A stretch of DNA of 55,998 nt, from positions 1 to 55,998 of the forward strand of contig CANKBS010000023.1 of assembly GCA_947480015.1 (NCBI GenBank). Direction: 5' to 3'. A program made the position numbers and the translations under genes. Shown here piece after piece: positions 8,755 to 16,634 of this stretch. Positions within the stretch are counted from its first letter, which is position 1. Each line of letters starts with the position of its first letter. Origin of the DNA: Sphingobacteriaceae bacterium (lineage in GTDB: Bacteria > Bacteroidota > Bacteroidia > B-17B0 > Aurantibacillaceae). The notes below the pieces were generated by a model. That model was not told where the DNA came from. It did no database searches and saw nothing but the letters and a program-made list of their open reading frames with translations.

Positions 8755-8786
8755 AAAGGATTGTCAAAAATTAAACACACAAACAG

Positions 8787-9236
8787 ATGAACTTAACAAA
8801 CGAATTTCAAACTATCCGCCAGTGGGCCTACAGTCGCGGTATTTACGAATCAGGGGATATGAAAACGCAACAGGTGAAGCTCCAAGAAGAAGTAGGTGAG
8901 ACTTCAAGAGCCATCTTGACCAATAACCGTGACGAATTAATTGACGCAATTGGTGACTGCGTAATCGTCCTAACCAATCTTGCCCGGTTAGCTGAACAAC
9001 ACTTTTGTGATCAGTGCGCAACTTGTCGCGGACTTGGCGGCGATTTTGCGAACGAAAACGGTGAAGGTGTTTGGGTTGAGTGCAAGGACTGTGGCACTTT
9101 AGACATCGAGACTTGCATCAATAAAGCTTACAAAGAAATCAAAGATCGCACAGGTGAAATGTGTAACGGCACCTTCATAAAAACTAACATTAAAACAATA
9201 AAAATCAGCACAAATGAAAATAAAGAAAACATTTAA
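8787..9236 (+). CDS. MazG-type NTP pyrophosphohydrolase with zinc ribbon
   Basis: This 149-residue protein has the MazG signature ExxE...ExxD: E35-V-G-E38 and E50-L-I-D53, with D57 one turn further (DAIGD). The family hydrolyses (d)NTPs to (d)NMP and pyrophosphate using Mg2+ bound by these acids. A C-terminal cysteine cluster (C74, C77, C80, C99, C102) looks like a zinc knuckle, common in phage versions. It is followed, with a 23-bp overlap, by a degenerate paralogue and then by a thymidylate-synthase-family gene. Together these suggest handling of a pyrimidine nucleotide pool, for example removing dCTP or dUTP. Confidence 0.75.
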   Translation: MNLTNEFQTIRQWAYSRGIYESGDMKTQQVKLQEEVGETSRAILTNNRDELIDAIGDCVIVLTNLARLAEQHFCDQCATCRGLGGDFANENGEGVWVECKDCGTLDIETCINKAYKEIKDRTGEMCNGTFIKTNIKTIKISTNENKENI

Positions 9237-9600
9237 TAAAATACGCCAATTTGGATTTGACTCAGGTGCGTTCGAAGATGGTGGAGACCTTAAATCCATC
9301 TGTAAAGAAATAAGGTCCGAAGTAATTAATTTATCAAAGGCCGTTGTGAAAAAGGACCAACAGGCGCTTAGCAGTGCAATTGGCATTTGTGTTATGAAAT
9401 TGACGCACCTCGCACAAATGGCCAATGAACGCTTTATAAACGATTGCGCAACATGTAGTGGATTAACCGAGTATGTGGGCATCAAAAAAGGTGAGTCGGA
9501 ACCCAAGTGGGTGGAATGCACCGACTGTGGCAATATGATAATCGAAGCTTGTATAACGTCTGCATTAAAAAAAGCAAAAACTTCATTAAGTAATACATAG
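9214..9600 (+). CDS. Degenerate MazG paralogue with zinc ribbon
   Basis: This 128-residue protein is clearly a paralogue of the preceding MazG-type gene: same length of helical domain and the same cysteine cluster (C78, C81, C102, C105). In an ungapped alignment the metal-binding acids are lost: E38 becomes N39, E50 becomes A51, D53 becomes S54 and D57 becomes I58. Only E36 of the ExxE motif stays. The gene is intact and overlaps its neighbour by 23 bp. I infer a non-catalytic partner, perhaps forming mixed oligomers with the active copy, since MazG proteins are dimers or tetramers. Confidence 0.65.
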   Translation: MKIKKTFNKIRQFGFDSGAFEDGGDLKSICKEIRSEVINLSKAVVKKDQQALSSAIGICVMKLTHLAQMANERFINDCATCSGLTEYVGIKKGESEPKWVECTDCGNMIIEACITSALKKAKTSLSNT

Positions 9601-9623
9601 CAAATCCATTAAAAGTTATATTA

Positions 9624-10262
9624 ATGTTTCATTTTAAAAACGCCAACTCAGCATTCTGTTACTTCTACGATCAAATCCAATGGTACGGAACGCGCATTGA
9701 AAACACTATGGCTTTGCTTAATGTCGGCTTCTATTTGGACTGCCCATCTGAAAACCTTATCACAGCGCCATTTCGTAACTGGAAGCAGGATTACGCCCAG
9801 CTTGAATGGGCGTGGTATCTAAGTGGTAATCCTTCAGCAAAAGAAATAAGTAAACATGCACCACTTTGGCTTAAGCACATGAACGCGAAGGATGAAGTCA
9901 ATTCAAATTACGGTTATCAATGGATGCGCAACGGACAAATTGATTACGTAGTAGAAGAACTAAAACGCAATCCGCAGTCAAGACGTGCCTTGCTTACAAT
10001 TTACGATGGCAAAGAAAATTCGAATTACGAAAAGGATACACCTTGTACATTAAATATTGGGTTCACGGTTACAGATAATAAGTTAAACATGACTGTTATG
10101 ATGCGCTCCAACGATTTGTGGTACGGCTTCTGCAATGATCAATTTTGCTTCTCCAAACTCCAAAAACTTATCGCCGACCGATTATCAATTGAGACTGGTT
10201 GGTATTATCACTTCGCAAATAATTTGCACTTGTATAATAATAAACTAAACAAAAATGACTAA
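9624..10262 (+). CDS. Thymidylate-synthase-family enzyme, possible dCMP-specific
   Basis: This 212-residue protein carries the thymidylate synthase core: R24, E61, YGYQW near 96-100, the R120-R121 phosphate pair, catalytic C141 (DTPCTLN), R161-SND164, and H202/Y204 near the end (NNLHLY). It is shorter than ThyA (about 264 aa). At the position eight residues after D164, where dUMP-specific enzymes have Asn (N177 in E. coli ThyA), this protein has D172 (YGFCND). Asp at this position is characteristic of dCMP hydroxymethylases and switches thymidylate synthase toward dCMP. I infer a dCMP methylase or hydroxymethylase. It overlaps the next gene by 8 bp. Confidence 0.75.
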   Translation: MFHFKNANSAFCYFYDQIQWYGTRIENTMALLNVGFYLDCPSENLITAPFRNWKQDYAQLEWAWYLSGNPSAKEISKHAPLWLKHMNAKDEVNSNYGYQWMRNGQIDYVVEELKRNPQSRRALLTIYDGKENSNYEKDTPCTLNIGFTVTDNKLNMTVMMRSNDLWYGFCNDQFCFSKLQKLIADRLSIETGWYYHFANNLHLYNNKLNKND

Positions 10263-11592
10263 CAAATTAGTGGAAATACCATTGGACTTTGACTTAAATT
10301 CTGCAAGCGAAAAGCCACAAGAAAATATTTCAAATCGAAAGCAAGGTGAAATTCACCGGGATTTCCCAAAGCCTGATCCAAAGGTATATCAAGGTATTGC
10401 TGGAGAATTAATCAAAACCATCGAGTCGGAAACCGAGGCGTCGCCGATAGCTTTGTTAATTTCATTGTTCGTGGCCTTTGGTAATATTATTGGAAGGAAC
10501 GCTTATTACGAAGTGGAAGCTACTCGCCACTATGCTGGCCTTTTTGTAGTCGGAGTTGGTGAAAGTAGTCGTGGTAGAAAGGGTACATCATGGAGCATTA
10601 TTAAAAGAACGCTTTCTGAAATTGATTCGGATTGGTCAAAATCTAATGTAAAGAGCGGTTTATCGTCTGGTGAAGGTTTGATTTATAATGTGAGAGACCG
10701 AACCGAGCAAGTCGATAGCAAGGGCAATGTAAAATTGGACGAGGGAGTAGTTGATAAACGTTTATTTATTTACCAATCTGAGTTCGCGTCTGTTTTAAAG
10801 GTGGCAAATCGATTAGGCAATTCTTTAACGGCAACAATGAGAGATGCTTGGGACACCGGTAACCTTTCAACTCTCACTAAAAACAATCCGACAATAGCGA
10901 CAAATGCGCACATAAGTGTTCTTGGCCATATTACCAAAGATGAACTCACTCGGAATTTAAACGAAACAGAAGCCGCCAACGGGTTCGCAAACAGGTTTCT
11001 TTGGTTCGCCGTTAAGCGTTCAAAAAAATTGCCCTTCGGTGGTAACATACAAATCGACAGGCTCCTAATAACGCAGCTTCAAGATGCCATTGTTTTTGCC
11101 AAAAACGACAGAAGTGTTCAAATGTCAAATGAAACAAAAAAAGTATGGGAAGAGATATACAACAAATTGCCTGAAACAGATACCGGTTTGTTTGGATCAA
11201 TCACAAGTCGCGCAGAAGCACAAATTGTAAGGCTCTCACTTATTTATGCTCTGCTTGATTGTAGTCCCGAGATTTTACCCGAACATTTAATAGCAGCAAA
11301 CGATCTTTGGAATTATTGTGAAAGCTCTGCTAGGTACGTTTTCGGTGATCGATTTGGTGATCCGGTAGCTGATACCATTTACGATATGCTACGTCAGCCA
11401 AACGTAAGGATGTCGACGACGGACATACACAGAAGGTTCGGTAATAATAAAACCAAGATTCAAATTGAACAAGGTTTAACCAACTTATTAGATAAGAAAA
11501 AAATAAAACTATCAGTTGAACAAACAAATGGTAGACCAATAACATATTACGAATTAAACGAAACAAACGAATTAAGCTCTGAGTCGAAGTAA
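10255..11592 (+). CDS. DUF3987-like replication ATPase
   Basis: This 445-residue protein resembles the DUF3987/YfjI-type proteins carried by phages and integrative elements. A P-loop-like segment GESSRGRKGTS lies near residue 102 and is followed by the helical ATPase core typical of the family. The C-terminal 80 residues look like a winged helix (STTDIHRRFGNNKTKIQ). Members are thought to act as helicase or primase-associated ATPases in element replication. It is followed by a primase-like gene, supporting a replication module. The last codons overlap an unusual compound inverted repeat. Confidence 0.65.
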   Translation: MTNKLVEIPLDFDLNSASEKPQENISNRKQGEIHRDFPKPDPKVYQGIAGELIKTIESETEASPIALLISLFVAFGNIIGRNAYYEVEATRHYAGLFVVGVGESSRGRKGTSWSIIKRTLSEIDSDWSKSNVKSGLSSGEGLIYNVRDRTEQVDSKGNVKLDEGVVDKRLFIYQSEFASVLKVANRLGNSLTATMRDAWDTGNLSTLTKNNPTIATNAHISVLGHITKDELTRNLNETEAANGFANRFLWFAVKRSKKLPFGGNIQIDRLLITQLQDAIVFAKNDRSVQMSNETKKVWEEIYNKLPETDTGLFGSITSRAEAQIVRLSLIYALLDCSPEILPEHLIAANDLWNYCESSARYVFGDRFGDPVADTIYDMLRQPNVRMSTTDIHRRFGNNKTKIQIEQGLTNLLDKKKIKLSVEQTNGRPITYYELNETNELSSESK

Positions 11593-11621
11593 GTTCTTTC
11601 GTTTAATTCGTTTGTTTCGTA
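11547..11621. repeat. Compound direct and inverted repeat
   Basis: ACGAAACAAACGAATTAA (11558-11575) is repeated as its exact reverse complement at 11603-11620. A second 14-base pairing, CGAATTAAACGAAA (11550-11563) with 11597-11610, uses an alternative register. The left arm codes for the last residues of the ATPase and the right arm lies in the gap before the primase-like gene. It could be a replication origin, a transcript structure or a regulator-binding site. Confidence 0.55.
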
Positions 11622-11637
11622 ATGCAAAACTAAAATA

Positions 11638-12498
11638 GTGGATAGTATATTAAACATAGAAGTAAGTTGTTTCGCTAACTACGATACACCCGACAACCCT
11701 AAATTGGTCAATCTTTTGGCATGGTTGAAATCAGAAAAATACCGAGGTCAAGTTGAAAAAATCCGATCTCTGACTGACAAAGCTGAGCGAGACAGGGTTA
11801 AGGCCACTCTACCTGCGATCACCCCAAGTGGAGTGTTTACTTATCGTTCCGTCAAAGATCTTGTAAAACACACCGGGTTTATTCAGTTCGATATAGACGC
11901 AAATGGAAATGAGTCTGTTGGGAACTTCAAGGAATTAAAAGCGCAACTAAGTAAAATTAAGAACGTAGCATATTGTGGACTGTCCGTTTCAGGCACCGGG
12001 TTTTGGGGCTTAATCCCAATTGCGTATCCGGAAAAGCATAATCAACATCACAAATCAATTGAAGAAGCGTTTAGAGCCTTTGGCATTACTATTGATCCCG
12101 CACCAAAAAGCGTGGCAAGCTTAAGGGGTTATTCGTTCGATGCCGACGCCTATTTTAATCACAAGGCATTAATCTTCGAGCACTACTACGTTCCACCTGC
12201 TCAGTGGAGTACGATTTTTAGTCCTCCAACATCAGCCAACACAGAAAAGATATTTGAAACAGCAGGAAGAATGATTGAAGCCGCTCCTGACGGCCAAAAG
12301 TGGCATCAATTGTCTAAGGCCAGTTATTTATTAGGTGGTTATGTTGGGGCAGGTCTTGTTGAATCGAATGACGCGCTGGCTTTTTTAAAACGCAAGATTG
12401 AGCGCAGAAAAGATGTGAAATCACTTGCACTTGCATACAAAACGATTGAGAAGAGCTTTGCTGAAGGCACAAAAAACCCAATTAACACCCCACGCTAA
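11638..12498 (+). CDS. BT4734/VirE-N family primase relative
   Basis: This 286-residue protein with a GTG start has the N-terminal domain of the BT4734/BF3469 (VirE-N) family common in Bacteroidota mobile elements: a CFANYDTP-like start, LPAITPSGVFTYRS, the acidic FIQFDIDANGN strand and LSVSGTGFWGLIPI. This fold is related to archaeo-eukaryotic primases, with the FDID acids as likely metal ligands. The C-terminal part is a short helical domain. The usual fused helicase is missing, and its role may be supplied by the DUF3987-like protein encoded just upstream. Confidence 0.7.
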   Translation: MDSILNIEVSCFANYDTPDNPKLVNLLAWLKSEKYRGQVEKIRSLTDKAERDRVKATLPAITPSGVFTYRSVKDLVKHTGFIQFDIDANGNESVGNFKELKAQLSKIKNVAYCGLSVSGTGFWGLIPIAYPEKHNQHHKSIEEAFRAFGITIDPAPKSVASLRGYSFDADAYFNHKALIFEHYYVPPAQWSTIFSPPTSANTEKIFETAGRMIEAAPDGQKWHQLSKASYLLGGYVGAGLVESNDALAFLKRKIERRKDVKSLALAYKTIEKSFAEGTKNPINTPR

Positions 12499-12514
12499 CT
12501 AAACGTAATTAACG

Positions 12515-12742
12515 ATGAGTGCAGAAGATGGTGAATTACAACTTAAGGTTACGCAAAGCGCGCTTCTTAAAAGAGAGGAGGTGCTTGAGGTAATTGATAC
12601 TCTCTTTTTGCAAGAACACATAACCCTCCGGGCACACCCGAAGAATGAACAAAATATTATAGGCAGCAAATTAGTTGTGGTTGAAATTGAGTTGAAGAGA
12701 CTCATAAAAGAATTAGTAGTCGTAGAAAATAAACTAAAATGA
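12515..12742 (+). CDS. Small hypothetical protein, 75 aa
   Basis: This is a short charged protein with heptad-like hydrophobic spacing in its C-terminal half (LVVVEIELKRLIKELVVVENKLK split across a helix), so a coiled coil is likely. It starts 17 bp after the primase-like gene and its stop overlaps the next start by 4 bp, which supports translation. No family recognised. Confidence 0.55.
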   Translation: MSAEDGELQLKVTQSALLKREEVLEVIDTLFLQEHITLRAHPKNEQNIIGSKLVVVEIELKRLIKELVVVENKLK

Positions 12743-13020
12743 AAAAAAGAAGAAACATATTAAAAGAAGCCGATCAGATTGTCAATAGCCGATCGCAAGA
12801 AAGATCCAGGCAGTATGGCGATTTTTCAAAAAGCATGGAGCGAGCCGCAAGAATAGCCTCGGAAATGCGTGGAAAAGAAATAGACGCTCACGACATGTTT
12901 TGCTGTATGATAGCCTTAAAATTCTCGCGGCAATCTGTTTCATTTAAAGAAGATAACCTACTGGATGCAGTTGCTTATTGCGGTGGCTGGGCAAATTATA
13001 TTTCGGAAACAGAAAAGTGA
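12739..13020 (+). CDS. DUF6378-like phage protein
   Basis: This 93-residue protein matches the pattern of the DUF6378 phage family: an N-terminal RSQERSRQYGDF segment, then HDMFCCMIALKFSR and the C-terminal DNLLDAVAYCGGW. Members occur next to nucleotide-metabolism genes in phages, and their fold is believed to resemble the all-alpha NTP pyrophosphohydrolases, though their activity is not established. It is translationally coupled to the 75-aa gene before it and ends the plus-strand replication module. Confidence 0.6.
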   Translation: MKKRRNILKEADQIVNSRSQERSRQYGDFSKSMERAARIASEMRGKEIDAHDMFCCMIALKFSRQSVSFKEDNLLDAVAYCGGWANYISETEK

Positions 13021-13041
13021 GGACTTAAATTAATTTTCAAT

Positions 13042-14160
13042 CTATCGTTCCCTCCTTCGATGCGCAATAAAAGACATAATTCCACCAACAACTTGTTCAC
13101 GCATTGCTGCCATGAGTTCCTCTGTCATTACTGCCCCCGATGGCACCGCTCCAAATGCTTTGTCTACAGCTTTTGAAATGATCTTGTTTATCTGATATTG
13201 ATCCTGCATTCTGTAGGCAATTGGTATTACCCTTGCATAACGTTCCTTCACTTTTTCGAAAGGCTCACTATTCTTATTTACAAAAAGATTATTAAGTTCA
13301 GATTTTGTTAATTTCAAATTTGTTTGGTTCTCTTTTACCTCATAGGAATGGACGTTAAAGACGTAGTCAAAATCTATATCTGCTCCTGTGTAAGATTCGT
13401 TCAAACGTATGATAAAGCAATGCACGTTAAACAGTTCGACATAGGCGTACAAAATTCCTTCTTTGGAGTTTCCAACAAGCTTCAGAACATGGGATACCTC
13501 ACCTTGAGGAGAGGCATATATGTCTACCTCAGGATAATGCATCCAAGCCACATCCATTTCAACCTTTCCTTCCAAATATGGTAACAGATGTTTAATATAT
13601 TCTCTGCCGCCACCTTTGTGCAAATAGTAATTTATGGCAGCTTTTGTTATGGACTTAAGAGCACCTTTGCCTCCTATATGGCCATTTATTTCAAGAGGCT
13701 CGCTCAAATACAAAGTTTCTTTTTTGGCAGACGCAAGAATTTTATCTATATCGAGGTCTGGATACTTTCTTTTTAAACCCGACAAAGTCTTTTTAAACTC
13801 CTTTTCGTTCTTAGCATTAATACTTAATCGACCTTTTCCATCCTTGTCTACAGTTATCTCATAATTTGTTTTTGACTGAACCGGAGCGCCACCATACTCA
13901 ATGTTGTATTTTTCGCCGGTAGCCTTATGAATTGTTCTAATTGGCTGAGGCTCGCCATTGTGCCGCTTTATAATTAACAAATTTGCAAGATCATTTGTTG
14001 TTTCAGCTAATTCTCTATCAAATTGATCCCCAAAATCGGAATTACATTTTTTGCATAGAAGCCCCTTGGACTTTAATCTGCCTCCACAGGCATTCAGTAT
14101 AATATGCTCCTCTGACGCATTTTCTTCGGTAAGTTGAACTTCACACTTATAACAATCCAT
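13042..14160 (-). CDS. HNH-type nuclease domain protein
   Basis: The product is 372 residues from the ATG at 14160; an upstream in-frame start at 14193 is less likely. The N-terminus is a zinc-coordinated HNH motif: C3xxC6, then E18-H19-I-I, N23 and C36xxC39-N40. This arrangement predicts a DNA or RNA endonuclease. The remaining 300 or so residues have no recognised family but are well structured, ending in an arginine-rich tail. It is divergent from a papain-like protease gene with an 87-bp shared promoter region. Convergent with the replication module, it looks like cargo, possibly a defence nuclease. Confidence 0.65.
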   Translation of the reverse strand: MDCYKCEVQLTEENASEEHIILNACGGRLKSKGLLCKKCNSDFGDQFDRELAETTNDLANLLIIKRHNGEPQPIRTIHKATGEKYNIEYGGAPVQSKTNYEITVDKDGKGRLSINAKNEKEFKKTLSGLKRKYPDLDIDKILASAKKETLYLSEPLEINGHIGGKGALKSITKAAINYYLHKGGGREYIKHLLPYLEGKVEMDVAWMHYPEVDIYASPQGEVSHVLKLVGNSKEGILYAYVELFNVHCFIIRLNESYTGADIDFDYVFNVHSYEVKENQTNLKLTKSELNNLFVNKNSEPFEKVKERYARVIPIAYRMQDQYQINKIISKAVDKAFGAVPSGAVMTEELMAAMREQVVGGIMSFIAHRRRER

Positions 14161-14247
14161 TATTATATCTTTTAGCAAAGTTACAACTGACAATAGCTTT
14201 TTACCATCTCAAAAATATCTATTTTTGAACCAATAGTAGAAGTAATT

Positions 14248-14823
14248 ATGCCCAACCAGACAGACAATTACGTCGGCCTCGACCAGACAAAAACAAATGT
14301 TATCTTAACGACCCAAGACAAGCGGGACACTTGTTGGGCGGCCGGGATTCAAATGTTATTAAGGTATGAAGGCCTACTAATTAGTCAGGAGCAAATTATC
14401 CTCCGGGTTCTGGACATCAAGTCACTTGACGACGAACGCGCCAAACATTTAAGCGGACAAGAAATCGGAGATCTTATGAGGGACCTGAAAATGACAGTCG
14501 GCGACAAAATAATCACATTAAAAGTGACCGAATATTCAGACCCAGTAAGAACCGATGACATTTTGAGAGAACTCGAAAAAAACAAACCAGTTATGCTTTC
14601 TTACGACAAAAGCGACCTGAATCTATTTGGAGTCGCTTATGGGCACGTTGTTGTAATAACGGGCGCAAACTATACTTCTTCAAACTACATTAAAACAATT
14701 CAACAGCTTAATGTACTTGACCCTGAGAACAAAATTGACTCTGTGCGCCAGACATATGAAAATGGTGGATTGCAGAACATTCTTTCTTCTATGAATGTTT
14801 TGTGGACGATTGACATTGCATAG
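14248..14823 (+). CDS. Papain-like cysteine protease
   Basis: This 191-residue protein has the catalytic layout of papain-like or C39-like peptidases: Cys in RDTCWAAGIQML (about residue 31), the catalytic His in AYGHVVVITGANY (about residue 133) and an Asn/Asp in NVLDPEN (about residue 157). No signal peptide or TM segment is visible, so it should be cytoplasmic unless exported by another route. It is divergent from the HNH nuclease gene. Its base composition is slightly richer in GC than its neighbours. A role as toxin, effector or defence protease is an inference from context. Confidence 0.65.
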   Translation: MPNQTDNYVGLDQTKTNVILTTQDKRDTCWAAGIQMLLRYEGLLISQEQIILRVLDIKSLDDERAKHLSGQEIGDLMRDLKMTVGDKIITLKVTEYSDPVRTDDILRELEKNKPVMLSYDKSDLNLFGVAYGHVVVITGANYTSSNYIKTIQQLNVLDPENKIDSVRQTYENGGLQNILSSMNVLWTIDIA

Positions 14824-15176
14824 CTACCGATAATAACACGCCTAACGTATCGCCGCTAAACGATAGTAGAAAGTAGTTGACAATTCTGCCGAACATGAAT
14901 TACACATGAACGGACACCCAGGTGTGGAAGATTAACTATTCGCGAAAATATTATCGCTTTTAAATAAATATTAACCGCCAATATGAAACAATTCCCATCT
15001 ATGTGCCATATAACTTTTACACACTCCCCCCCGGAAAATATTCATTATAAGGATTATATGTACAGTGCACAAACCCTAAGGTATTTTAAAGAGAAGAGTG
15101 AAGCCCCCAGAGTTTTTAATTAAAGAGACTAACACCCCCCGAGAAACCACTGTAGAGAGGCAAAACCTAACACAGA
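14824..15176. other. Gene-free stretch with C-tract motifs
   Basis: No gene was found. The region contains two similar C-rich blocks (ACACTCCCCCCCGGA near 15030 and AACACCCCCCGAGA near 15132) and a TGTACAGTGCACAAACC block near 15059 that partly recurs at about 16517. It may hold regulatory or replication sites, but nothing firm can be claimed. Confidence 0.35.
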
Positions 15177-15875
15177 CTACAGGGGTTCAAAAAGGTTGGT
15201 GTTTATGTCTACCAAAAGGCCAGACGGCAGGTCAACTAAATCCTTATTTCCTAGCTCATAGATTATAATCGGTTCACTGTATTTGACCGAAACGCTATCA
15301 AATGCCCGTGCGTTTAGTTTAAAGACACTTTTCATGATCTTTGTTATCAACGGCATGTTGTAATCAAGTTTGCGAGAGGCCGGATAGAAGGTTGGTATTC
15401 CTAAGACAATTGGTATCTTAAACTCAAAGGCTATTTTAGAAATATCGGACAGGGTTCTGTCGACGTCCATTATCAGGAGATCACCCCGAAAGGCTCTAAA
15501 AATAAGATCTGTGAAAGAATCAATTAAAACGTACACTATTTTATGCTTATTTGTTTTAACGTCGTTGTAAAGCATTTCAATAAACTCGTCTGTTGACTTG
15601 GATTCGATAGAAATTGCCAGTGCCATTTGGTTTGTGTCTAGAATGCCACCAGATCTCAATCTTTGAAGCGAGACGTATTTGTCATCTATAAAATATTCTA
15701 ATCCTCTAAACGCGCCATTATTGATGGGATCGCGCTTCTCGAAATTACTTACGATCGTTTCAATAAAATACCTTGTAATAACAAGAGGGTTATCGTGCCC
15801 GACGAAATATACTTTTCCTACCTCGAGATCAACGAACATTTCTGGTAATCGAATTAAACATCTTGTGTTCATCAT
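15177..15875 (-). CDS. RecA/DnaB-fold-like protein with degenerate P-loop
   Basis: This 232-residue protein resembles the RecA-like core of DnaB or RadA type ATPases: an N-terminal GKVYFVGHDNP segment at the place of Walker A, SLQRLRSGGILDTNQMALA, and a hydrophobic strand ending in Asp (IVYVLIDSF) like Walker B. The Walker A lysine and threonine are missing, so ATP hydrolysis is doubtful. It may be a replication accessory or regulatory protein. The family assignment is tentative. It is divergent from an excisionase-like gene. Confidence 0.5.
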   Translation of the reverse strand: MMNTRCLIRLPEMFVDLEVGKVYFVGHDNPLVITRYFIETIVSNFEKRDPINNGAFRGLEYFIDDKYVSLQRLRSGGILDTNQMALAISIESKSTDEFIEMLYNDVKTNKHKIVYVLIDSFTDLIFRAFRGDLLIMDVDRTLSDISKIAFEFKIPIVLGIPTFYPASRKLDYNMPLITKIMKSVFKLNARAFDSVSVKYSEPIIIYELGNKDLVDLPSGLLVDINTNLFEPL

Positions 15876-15934
15876 TGGTTGAAGGTTTAATTATATACTT
15901 CTTTTTTGTGGTGATAATTTTGTGAGAAAACGCC

Positions 15935-16228
15935 ATGCAAAATATTATTGTTACAGGAATTTCTCTCGATGATTTTCTACTGGTATTGGAAAAAGCTATT
16001 GAGAAAAAGATCAACGAAAAACTTGAATCATTCAAGCCAGAAGAGCCAACAAAGTATTTAGACAGGAAGGAGGTGGCCAAGCTTCTTAAAGTCAGTTTAG
16101 TTACAATCAGCGCCTGGACTAAAGAGGGCAGGCTCACATCTTACAGAATAGGTAAATTAGTTAGGTTTCGTTCAGATGAAGTTGAAGCCGCTTTGATTAA
16201 GAGACGGTTTCGTTGGAGGGACAATTGA
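15935..16228 (+). CDS. Excisionase-like HTH protein
   Basis: This 97-residue protein has a helical N-terminus and a MerR/excisionase-type HTH_17 domain at about 45-95: YLDRKEVAKLLKVSLVTI, then AWTKEGRLTSYRIGKLVRFRSDEVEAAL. Such proteins bend DNA and control the direction of site-specific recombination, or act as small regulators in Bacteroidota elements. It is the second such gene in the element. Its 3' end overlaps a minus-strand ORF. Confidence 0.8.
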   Translation: MQNIIVTGISLDDFLLVLEKAIEKKINEKLESFKPEEPTKYLDRKEVAKLLKVSLVTISAWTKEGRLTSYRIGKLVRFRSDEVEAALIKRRFRWRDN

Positions 16229-16399
16229 CTTTCTTCGTTTGAGATAATCGATACGGTTTTTGATTAGCTGGGCTATTTCATATTCCTCCGCTTCTACCTT
16301 AGCGTTCAACCAATGATTCAAAAATTGAAGCTCCTCTTCATCAGAGAAGCGTTCCCTTAGAGGAGTTAATCTAATGGTACCTTTTTTAACCATATACAA
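16172..16399 (-). CDS. Small hypothetical protein, 75 aa
   Basis: This frame encodes a charged, mostly helical product (EEELQFLNHWLNAKVEAEEY, then LIKNRIDYLKRRKSI). It overlaps the excisionase-like gene tail-to-tail by 57 bp. The composition looks protein-like rather than random, but no family was recognised. It is included with reserve. Confidence 0.35.
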   Translation of the reverse strand: MYMVKKGTIRLTPLRERFSDEEELQFLNHWLNAKVEAEEYEIAQLIKNRIDYLKRRKSIVPPTKPSLNQSGFNFI

Positions 16400-16634
16400 A
16401 TAAACTAAGAATCATTGGGTGGAGGCCATAGATAAAGGTCTCAGGGGCTAGGAAGCCGGTCAAGCTTTCCACGGTTCAACCCTTATTGGTACTTTAGCTA
16501 AAAGAAGTGGCTCCTTTGTACTGTGCAACAAACCTTCTGAAAATGGACGCCCGGAAGCGTTGATACAAGTACTTACCTTTTTTAAAAACCAATGTGCAAA
16601 TAACAAATGTTTAATGCACACTAAAACAAACAAT

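Noticed and set aside
13324-13864. Plus-strand open frames inside the HNH gene
   Set aside because: They are shadows of the minus-strand gene, with unusual composition and no motif.
14834-14845. CACGCCTAACG after the protease gene, resembling an integron attC core
   Set aside because: No matching GTTRRRY partner or extended imperfect palindrome was found, and no integron integrase or cassette array is present.
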